In this document: positions 55,908 to 64,000 of the stretch, one piece after another
How positions within the stretch are numbered: position 1 is the stretch's first letter
Layout: the number at the start of each line of letters is the position of its first letter
Source of the DNA: Certhia americana
Taxonomy: Eukaryota > Chordata > Aves > Passeriformes > Certhiidae
Length of the DNA: 64,000 nucleotides
Assembly (NCBI GenBank): GCA_018697195.1
Contig: CM031866.1
Span: 9,465,796-9,529,795 of the forward strand
Direction: 5' to 3'
Notes under the pieces: generated by a model
Told to the model about the DNA's origin: nothing
Database searches by the model: none
Seen by the model: only the letters and a program-made list of their open reading frames with translations
Translations under genes and position numbers: made by a program

Positions 55908-56330
55908 GTGCGTTTCGCTGTTCGGGCCGCGCTTTGCCGCCGTCTCCGGCCCTGGAGGCCCCGCGGGAGGTGCACCGAGTAACGGCAGCACCGCCCTCGC
56001 CGGCCCCGCGCCGCCGGCTGAGAGGGCTGAGGTGGCGGCGGCCGGGCTCACCCCGCTGCCCTGGAGCTGCCCCGGCCCGCCCAGGCGCGGCTCTCCGCGG
56101 TTCGTGGCGGCTCTGGCCGCTGTGCACTCTCGTCCGGCCGCCTTCGCTGCCCGGGCTGGGGAGGGCCCTGCGGAAAGGGGACAGTGCCGGTGGTCGTGTG
56201 GAGCTGACGCGGTGTGGGAGGTGCCTCGGAGCCTCCTGTGAGAGGGGTCACGGGGATTGCGGGGTGCGCAGAGACTGCAGCTGCGTTGTGAGGCCTCCTG
56301 CCAGCTCTGTTGGAGAGTTTCCTTCATCTG

Positions 56331-57089
56331 CAGTGGGCAAGGAGGTCCTTTAAACGTGATGCTGTAACTTTTAAACTGGAAATAATGCTCTTGTAATGTT
56401 ACATTATACCAAGTGAAGACTTCAGTATGTGTTACACCTGTGTCCCCAAACTAGTGTCTCTTCGACAGGGAGTAATTTAGCTTGTGACCAAACGCGGACC
56501 AGCACTTTTTGTGAGTGCTTTTTTGTGTGTTTTTTTTGGTTTTTTGTAGCTTTTTATGAGCACACTGCTCAGTGTAGACAGGCCCTTGGGAGTCAGGACT
56601 CTCTTCATTAAGCAGTGAAATCTGAAACTGATGTGATACCTTTCTGATTTCCATGATACTTTTCCTATTTTCCTTCTGGAGCTGTTATCCAAATGTACAA
56701 GAAACAGCATACTTTCAGTTTTTAATACAAAATATAGTTATTCTCTAAAAGACTACAAAGCAAGATGCAAAAGTGGACATAACTATCATCTTGTATCACA
56801 TTATATGTATACTGTACAACATTAGAACTTGCAGAAAATAATGTCTGGTTGTAACTGAACTTCAGAAATTATATTAAGTCAGCCCATGAAAAACCCACAT
56901 AATTGTTTTAAATGCAAAATTCTTGGAAGTGAGTAGGCTTGGATATAGGAGAAACAAGTGATGTGCAATGACTATTTTAAAAAGTACATTTTTTTGTATG
57001 GTTGGCTAAGTAATTCAGGTGATGAGAGTGGTGCTTTTTGATGGCTCTTGTATTTTACTCACATGTGATGCTTTCCTGTTCTGTGACAG
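56331..57089 (+). other. CEP152: CEP152 first intron (3' part)
   Basis: AT-rich sequence between the CpG island and the first coding exon. No other feature was seen. Confidence 0.6.
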
Positions 57090-57125
57090 GTTTTGCTGGA
57101 TATACACAATCAATATTTGAAAACA

Positions 57126-57212
57126 ATGTCCCTTGACTTTGATAGTGGAGCTCTACAAACTCAACATGAAGATGAAGACTATGACCAAGAAGATTATGAA
57201 AGAGAACAAGAG
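57126..57212 (+). CDS. CEP152: CEP152 first coding exon
   Basis: The exon begins at 57090 after a TTCTGTGACAG acceptor, with 36 bases of 5' UTR. The 29 codons run [20 protein letters not shown] to EREQE, very acidic. The donor is GTGAAA. Confidence 0.95.
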
Positions 57213-60200
57213 GTGAAAAAGAATTAAGTTATTTAGTTACTTTCAAATTTAGCTTCTTCCTATCTTTTAAGTGTTCAGAAAGAAAGAAAGAAAAAGGTTT
57301 ATGTACTCTGGTAAGAGCACAAGAGGGTACAGACTTTGCCACTCTTGAAAAGCAAAAAAGTAAAGTTGAGGTGTGTTTTATTTATGGTGGTATTTTTCTC
57401 TGTTTGTGTCCAGTTGCTTGGTCCAGAGAAGACCACTAATCATTGCATTGATTACTTCTTGAGCACAGTGATACTGACTGGCAAGTTCTTTTCTGGTTTT
57501 TCCATCCAATCTTCTCAGAAAGAGCATGTTTTGAATCTCCACTACTTCTCTTGCCTGGAATTTAGAGAGGAGAAACCCTGGTATAATCAGTTTGCAGATC
57601 ATTCTTTGAAATTAGTCTGTTCTGGGACATGTCTACTAGATGGCATTTCCCTTACCTCTTTCTGGTGCAGCTCTTTTCTTAACAAGAGTTTGGCAGAAAA
57701 AAGCTTTGGTTTGTACTCTGATCTAGTAAGTATTCTGTGGTGTAAATCTCTTTGTGAATTCTAGTGTTGTGAATTCTTCCTTGGAGGAAAAAAACCCAGG
57801 ATTTTGTGCAAGTGGACTACTTTGCCATTGTTTTTGTCTGACTTGTACTAATTTTCCTGAAGAGCATATAACGAATTGTTTGTTGTTTGTTCTATTTCAG
57901 TTGCAGCAATTGTTGACAGACCTTCCCCATGATATGCTGGAGGACAGTGGAGACCAACTCTCCAGTTACTCAGACTGTAGCATTCAGGAGACTGAGGAGC
58001 AGTAAGGCATTTGGCACCATCTTTTTATTATTTATGTTGTGCTTTCAAGAATAGAGCAAAGTCTGAGTTGATGAGGTGTGTAAAAGCAATCCAACTAAAA
58101 GGGGAGCTGTAGTGCAACTTGCAGTAAACTAGATATGCCTTAATTTAAGAAGAGATGGTTTGTTTTATCCCTGAAGATATTAGTATGTAGTTAAGCTGCC
58201 TGTGTCTCTCTCTAGGTCACGTGAGCCTGGGAAGCTTGATGGAAGGTGGAACAGTCATCCACTGATCAGTGAGCCTCCAAATGTAAGCTTCTATGAGCAG
58301 GGACCTCATTACTGCTTGTTCATCAACATGCTATAAATATTGTTTAAATTCATTAGAGACATACATGTAGGTGATGTGTTTTGGTATTGGTATTTGAAGT
58401 ATTTCTAACTTGAGGGCAGGTAACCTCAGAAAAAGGAGAGTGGGGTGAAATCTGAGTTTTGAGAGAGCAATTCTAAACCTCATATCCATTTACAGGACTA
58501 TGAACAAGGACAAAATCTGTACCCTGAACAATTCTTGTGTGACCAGCAAACTGATAATGTTGAAAAACGTGGGAAGAATTGGAATGGCCTACATAGTGAT
58601 GAAGAGAAGAAACATTTATATGATGTTAAAGAAGATTATTGTGGCCAGGATGGCCAAGATGATCCAGATGATATGTATCTTGGTAGAGATGGGTTTAATT
58701 CTCCAAGTTGCTACCAAGAGAACAATGTGTATCATATTCCCGAAAACTTCAGGCCTTATACAAATGGCCATAAACCAGAATTTAACAATCAGCAGAATAA
58801 AATACTAAATTTTTCAGATGGTCCAGAGGAACATCTTAAGGTATTTTAGAAGCTGACATATTTTTCTATTTCTTGGAGAATTTTCACAGGTCTTTAGCAA
58901 TTGATAGTAAAATTCCTAAATGCTTTCAGTCTCCTACAATCAGTTCAAACAGTGATGGGAGGTTTCTGTAGCCTATTTAAAAAGAACTGAATTTTCATAT
59001 GTCCATGTCATGTTTTTTTTCCTTTCTCCTGTTGCCTGGGTAGAATTCCATAACGTAGAATGAATGGGATTTGCTTAAATGTGTGCTTACTCCGTTTAAG
59101 TTAACACTTCACTACTTTTCTAGGGTGGAAGCTTTCATGAAAAATTCTATTGTGCTTAAATGATGTGCTGGTTTGGAGCTGAAAATGAAGAGCTCCTTAC
59201 TGGAACTCTTCTTAATGTCAACCTGTAAAATGAAAAGTATTTTTACTGAGCAAGACTACAGTTGTGTTTTTAATTTATTTTCTCTTATGTATGTATTGTC
59301 ACAACAGCAATTTGTTGCATCTGATGTAGTCAATGGCCAATCACCAGAATCTTACAAAGTGACTTATAAACCATACCAAAATGGCATTCATCAAAATATA
59401 CCAGGAATCCAAGAAGGAAACAAAAGAAATGAAGTGTTTGAAGATTTGCAGCATGAATTCTTGGGCAATGGTGAAAGTAAGTGTTTGGTGCTTAGACATG
59501 AAGTAATCTTGTGTAAAAAGTTCACTGGAAATCAGTGATAGAAGACAAGTTGATTTCTGTAGTTTTTCAGTAAGAGGACAGCTAAAAATATGTTGAAGTA
59601 TGCAATCTATATTTAGAAATTATCTCTTTTTGCTCAGGGTATATGAGTTTCAAGCATTAAAAATGTCATTTTGATTGATGAAACTGAAAAATTATTTCGG
59701 ATGGCTTGATGTCAAACCTCGATGCTTTATCTCCTCCCATAATATTGGAAAATAATGACTCACTGTACCTTAGGTGAACTCTTAATTAAGTGAACTCTGA
59801 GTGATGCCACATTGGGCTTTTCTGTTAGGTACACTTCAAATGACAGAACTACTTGGTTAGACTTGTAAATTTGTGGTGACCACAAGTCTGTGAGTTCACA
59901 GCATGTAAACTTTTATCTGGGTGTGCTATTAGGTTGGAATTGTTTGCACAATCCTTCAGCCATTGCTGCCAGAGCAATTTGTGTGGTGTGAATCAAGTGT
60001 GGATTAAGAAAAGATTTTGTGCACCAGCAATGAACTTAGCACTATTAAAAAATACTTTGGTGCTGGAATTGCAGTGATGACTTTCTTGGAATCTGTGCTG
60101 ACTTATCGGCATGCTGTTTGAAATTTGGCAGATTCTTCAGAAAATATGCAAATTCTTCAACTTCAAGTTCTAAATAAAGCAAGGGAAAGACAACTGGAAG

Positions 60201-63200
60201 AACTTAATGAAAAGCTAGAAAAGAGTGCACAGCAGATTAGATATTTGAATCATCAGCTTTCAATGGTCAAAGGTAAAACGTTTTGTGCTAGTTCTTCAAT
60301 TTTATTTCTATCTAGCAACTTTTTTGTTCTGGGATTGATTTAGATAGTGTCTTTGAAGGTATTTATCATATTTATAAACTTAATTTGGGACTATATGAGC
60401 CTAACCCTCTTCCCTCAAAAATTATTCTAAGTAAAAATATCTGGATTGGTGCCTGTCTGCACAATTGTCTTAGCTTTGACTGTATTTTCAAGATCGCTGT
60501 TGTTTCCCAGAGTCCCCCTATGTCAGGCATCACAAATGTATGGAAAAGTGAGAAGTTTGCCAAAGTAGTCTTTTAAGTAGTAGCGGGAAAAAAGGTTGAC
60601 ACCAAAACACACAAACCCCAATAGGAGAAGTGGACATCTATGAAAAAAAATTTTTTTTGTGCTGTTTGTTTTAACAGGCCATTTCATAGACTGTATGTAG
60701 AAAAAATCCCTTTCAGAAACTACAAAATCTGTGGTGGAAACTGATGATTGTGTTAGTTTCCCATTTCTTATAGGAACAGGCAAAAAAAAAGTAGTAAACT
60801 TAGAGAATGTAGACTATAGTTTTGAGATGCAAAAGAAGCAAAGGAGAGAGAAAAGTTCAACTGTCAATCATTTGGCTGTGTCTTGGCTGTTCCTCCAGAG
60901 ACTCCCTTTAAATGGTGTAAGGGAGGGTGTGAGGTCCTCCTGCTGCCAGGATGGGGCTTGTACCTTCAGAACCCTACTGGGAAAAGTGTATTGGAGTGCT
61001 CCCTGCTGCCAGGAGGAGACAGTGGTTGCTGGATGGAGACTGAGTGTTTTTGTTCAGTCTTCTGTTGTTGACACAATACGAGACAGAGTGAATGGTTCTG
61101 TAGAGCAGGTACTGAACAGTCATGTTGTATGAAGTTCTTGGGTGGCTGGCCATGGTTCTCACACAATTATCTCTCTTTCTTCAGATGAAAAGGATGGTTT
61201 GGCTCTTAGTCTTCTTGAATCTCAGAAACTCTATCAGAATGGAAAGGAACGGGAAATGCATCTTGAAGGTCAAATCAAGGCCCTTGAAACTCAAATTCAG
61301 ACTCTTACTACCAATGAGGAGCAGGTACTGTAAATATTTTTGGACTGTCTGTTGTGAAAGACCTCTACAGTTAAATGTGTGGTACATTTGTATTAAAGTA
61401 TAGAAGTGCTAGTCTCTTGAAATGCTGGTCATGATCATTGCAAAAGCTAAATACATGATGGATGGACAGTATTCATTGGTTGAAAATACTGTGTATGAAA
61501 ACACAGGCATTATCTGAGGACTTGTTGCAACTCTTGCACAAAAATAATTGAACTGATGTGCAGAATGTTGGAGCAACAGTGAAATGTATGTAACTAGGAA
61601 CTACTGTAATGCTGTTCCTCCAGATACTGAAGCAATCCAAAGTGGCAGAGGTGGCCATGGAAAGCATGCAAAAGCAGCTGTTAGAACTTCAGCGATCAGA
61701 TGCCCTCCAGCGAGCCAGAGAACAACATGAAGCTATTGTTTCTGCACTCAAGCAGAAGTATGAGCAGCAAGTATTGTCATTAGAGCAGAAACTTGATACC
61801 ACACAATCTGCGCTCCGAGAACAGGTGAGAAATTATTTTAGGAAGCTGAGTACCTCACTGGAGAGACTGTAGAGCTCCCCCTGTTTCCCAAACTGCATTT
61901 CTTGATCTACAATTCTAATAACTCCTTTTGGAATCTGCTAAGAAAAGGGAAAGTCACAGCATTATGAGGCTTATGTGGTATATTTTCATAAACATCTCCA
62001 GGCAGTTGCGAGTTCAGATTGTGAGTTTGTACACAGCAGATGCAGAGGAGGCAGGAATTCATTGTCTTAGTTGCTCTCCTGAGCTTTCCTTCTGTACACA
62101 ATCTTGTTTGAAAGAATTCTGCCAACAACTCTGGGAAAGAAAAGGACTAATTAAGAAATAATGTGATTCTTGCAAGAAAAAAACAAGAAAAACTTTTTAT
62201 TGAACAGTCTGTTGCCAAGATTTGGTCTCAAAATGCTGAAGGATGACTAACCACTCAACAGTGACTTTATTTTAGAAGGATTTAAAAGTAGAGGAGGGGT
62301 AAAAGGCTGTCTTTAGGATGGAGTTTGATATAGATTGGGTCACGTAATTGTAGAGTTTACTGAAATTATTCTAGTTGATATGTCATAAGAATCCATTCCA
62401 CTTACTAGAAATATTCAAGCAATGTATTCCAGGCAGGTCTTAGATCTTCCTCTTATTTCACATAAAGAAAACAAAATGAAATTTCTGTAATTATTGTCTC
62501 AACGTACAGAAATAGATGGGTTGTATACTTGGAAATGTAACTGGTACTTACATCTAAACAAAATGCACTGCTAAATTTTTGTCTGTTAGTGCCACAACAA
62601 AGCTTATACAGCTTTGTCTCTACTGTAAAATACATGGTAGTATGTTTGGGGTATTTAAAGAGGGAGATCTGTTTCTTGAGAGAAGATAGAAAAGTCAAAA
62701 GGTGTAAATACAAGGTACTGTGCTTCTCAGGTCTGTGTAGGTAACTAAGTAATACCATATAAATGTCTGCTTTGTATATCCTGTGAAAAAGAAACTACAG
62801 TTCCTCTTTTACAGTGTATTGGCACTTGCTAGCTTGGCTTAAGCTCAGTTAAAATAAACTGACTTAAGCTCTGGCTTGATATAATGTCGAAGGCTTAAAT
62901 TTTTTTCTGCAATAGACTAAGTGTATGTGATTAATTACAGGAGATAATCTGATGTGCTGAAAAGTAAATGCTCTAGGAAATACGAAATGATTGTCATCCA
63001 TGTATGTTTATATATGAGTACAATTACTGCCTCCCACTGAAAACTGAACTTTGATGCTGTAAGAGGTCACTTGTCAGCCAAGGATAGTGTTTTGTCTGTG
63101 ATTGATTCAACTGTCCTTTACCCCTTTAGGTATTAGATTGATTATTTTTCTCCTTTATCCTGTATATATTGACTTTTTCTGTATCTGAAACTGTTCTAGA

Positions 63201-63391
63201 TGGTTAAATGTTTGTAAAACGAGTAATAATACTCTCTTCCTAGAAAGAGCTTTGCAAAAATCTAGGAGAGCATGTTAAGCAACTTGAAAAATTGCTGGAA
63301 GAAACCAAATGTGAAAAAACAGAAATAATAAATCGACTGACAAGAAGCCTAGAAGAAAGCCAAAAGCAATGTGCAAATTTACTGCAAACAG
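57126..63391 (+). CDS. CEP152: Centrosomal protein 152 kDa, first nine coding exons (gene continues right)
   Basis: CEP152 (Asterless orthologue) is a coiled-coil scaffold that surrounds the proximal centriole and recruits PLK4 for centriole duplication. Nine exons join in frame to 466 codons, starting [13 protein letters not shown]. The acidic N-terminus ([15 protein letters not shown]) and [15 protein letters not shown] belong to the region known in mammals to bind the PLK4 polo boxes. A conserved [20 protein letters not shown] block follows, and from about residue 258 the sequence is heptad-rich coiled coil ([36 protein letters not shown]). Human CEP152 is about 1700 residues, so most of the gene lies outside. 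The ATG has A at -3; exon 2 has no in-frame stop upstream of it. Confidence 0.96.
57901..58001 (+). CDS. CEP152: CEP152 coding exon (PLK4-binding region)
   Basis: It encodes [20 protein letters not shown] and [13 protein letters not shown]. The acceptor is TCTATTTCAG. It ends in phase 2 at GTAAGG. Confidence 0.95.
58216..58282 (+). CDS. CEP152: CEP152 third coding exon
   Basis: It encodes [20 protein letters not shown] and PPN between a TCTCTCTAG acceptor and a GTAAGC donor. It is weakly conserved but in frame with both neighbours. Confidence 0.88.
58496..58840 (+). CDS. CEP152: CEP152 fourth coding exon
   Basis: 115 codons, phase 0 to phase 0. The last third ([20 protein letters not shown]) is strongly conserved with mammalian CEP152; the Asp-rich middle is variable. 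Confidence 0.95.
59308..59476 (+). CDS. CEP152: CEP152 fifth coding exon
   Basis: It encodes [17 protein letters not shown] and [14 protein letters not shown]. It ends in phase 1 at GTAAGT. Confidence 0.94.
60132..60272 (+). CDS. CEP152: CEP152 sixth coding exon (coiled coil begins)
   Basis: It encodes [20 protein letters not shown] and [14 protein letters not shown]. It has a clear heptad pattern of Leu/Ile and is highly conserved. Confidence 0.96.
61185..61324 (+). CDS. CEP152: CEP152 seventh coding exon (coiled coil)
   Basis: It encodes [20 protein letters not shown] and [16 protein letters not shown]. The acceptor is TTTCTTCAG and the donor GTACTG. Confidence 0.96.
61624..61824 (+). CDS. 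CEP152: CEP152 eighth coding exon (coiled coil)
   Basis: 67 codons: [20 protein letters not shown] through [20 protein letters not shown] and [11 protein letters not shown]. Phase 0 at both ends. Confidence 0.96.
63244..63391 (+). CDS. CEP152: CEP152 ninth coding exon (coiled coil)
   Basis: It encodes [20 protein letters not shown] and [19 protein letters not shown]. It ends in phase 1 at GTCAGC. The remaining exons are beyond the window. Confidence 0.96.
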
Positions 63392-64000
63392 GTCAGCCTT
63401 TTACTCATACTGTTACCTTTCCTTGCAGAAATGTCTTCGGTCTTTCTAAGTATGAATTGGCATGTTTCTATGGAAGTGGAATCAACATCAAGTTAATTGT
63501 GTTCTAGACTGTTTCCTATGCAGTGGATAAGTCAGACTTAAAGTTAAGTCTGGACTAAGATGTAAAAACCAAACAGAAATAAAAGCAAATACCATCTCCA
63601 AACCCCAAACCACAGTGATTAGAGTGTTTTTATATGTATTTTGTGCTGCATATGTGTAAACCTTGTTTCATACTAAACAACAGGGCTTGGGTGCAAGTTA
63701 CTTAATTTTGTATTAAGATGCTAGACTTGAATTGCCATTCTAAATTCAAGTCTAAGTGAGAAGAATTGTTTTGGGAGCTGGAGACTGTTTCTTGGAAACC
63801 TGTATCACAGAAATAGAATGTGAAATGTTTTGCAATTGGTGTGTTTGACTTCTGCCTACCTTCACACATTGAAGTCTTTTGATAGTAATGGATTTAGTAG
63901 CTGTTAACGAGCCCAAGGAAATAGAAACAGTAATGTCTATTGCCAGAATCAACATGGCTATTTTTAACAGAGATCTCTCTTCAGATTGCATAGACTTTTT

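Larger units (their letters stand above)
55240..56330 (+). promoter_or_regulatory. CEP152: CpG-island promoter of CEP152
   Basis: A very GC- and CpG-rich kilobase between the AT-rich SHC4 downstream region and CEP152. On a first reading it holds an overlapping CACGTG and TGACGTCA at 55506-55517, an RFX-like GTTGCC-A-GGCGAC at 55532, E2F-like TTCCCGCC at 55574 and TTCCCGCG at 55657, CCAAT boxes at 55619 (reverse) and 55636, a TTTGAA CHR-type element at 55680 and GC boxes at 55590 and 55695. There is no TATA box. The position 1 to 2 kb before the CEP152 start and the motif set suit a centriole gene. Confidence 0.8.
57213..64000 (+). other. CEP152: CEP152 introns (group entry)
   Basis: Stretches between the listed exons, and 63392 to the window end. 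They are AT-rich, with a short GAAA repeat near 57280 and an A8T8 tract at 60643-60658. A frame of 142 codons at 57336 and one of 133 at 60731 have no recognisable family similarity. Confidence 0.75.

Noticed and set aside
55509..56353. Open frames of 122 to 225 codons on both strands in the CEP152 CpG island
   Set aside because: Same composition effect. The frames overlap one another and the promoter motifs, and no conserved residues can be recognised.
57336..57764. 142-codon plus frame and 74-codon minus frame in the first CEP152 coding intron
   Set aside because: Neither resembles a known family. The minus peptide has a faint helix-turn-helix look but no supporting context.
60731..61132. 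133-codon frame in a CEP152 intron as an alternative exon
   Set aside because: The next exon at 61185 joins the previous one in frame with conserved sequence, and no suitable acceptor and donor pair bounds this frame in the right phase.

Overview
The window is vertebrate nuclear DNA from an amniote, most likely a bird. It has long AT-rich introns with GT...AG borders, CpG islands at gene starts, compact gene spacing, and no mammalian Alu or L1 sequence that I can recognise. The bird assignment is an inference. No repeat family that would prove it, such as a clear CR1 3' end, is visible to me.

Three protein-coding genes lie head to tail on the + strand. (1) SECISBP2L, the SECIS-binding protein 2-like gene: 17 coding exons from 44 to 15000, with the first coding exon lying left of the window, followed by a long 3' UTR to about 18.87 kb. 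(2) SHC4, a SHC-family phosphotyrosine adaptor: all 12 coding exons from 26147 to 52354, encoding 633 residues, with a CpG-island promoter region near 24.8-25.7 kb. (3) CEP152, the centriole-duplication scaffold: a CpG-island promoter at about 55.2-56.3 kb, the start codon at 57126 and the first nine coding exons to 63391; the gene continues past the right edge. This order and orientation match the human 15q21 block (SECISBP2L - SHC4 - CEP152).

Exon borders were placed by reading through splice junctions in frame and comparing with remembered mammalian protein families. All junction phases agree. The SECISBP2L exons sum to 1090 codons plus a stop, and the SHC4 exons to 633 codons plus a stop, close to the mammalian lengths. 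No frameshift or in-frame stop was found in any of the three genes.

The genes have unrelated roles: selenoprotein mRNA binding, receptor tyrosine kinase signalling and centriole assembly. They share a locus, not a pathway. The rest is intron, UTR and a roughly 6 kb gap between SECISBP2L and SHC4 with no supported gene. I found no new enzymatic or defence system. The more interesting signals are regulatory: a cell-cycle/ciliary-type motif cluster and a 52-bp tandem duplication in the CEP152 promoter, a G-run array and a strong-context upstream ORF at SHC4, a frame-breaking 25-nt microexon and an in-frame internal donor in SECISBP2L, and several perfect intronic palindromes and hairpins.
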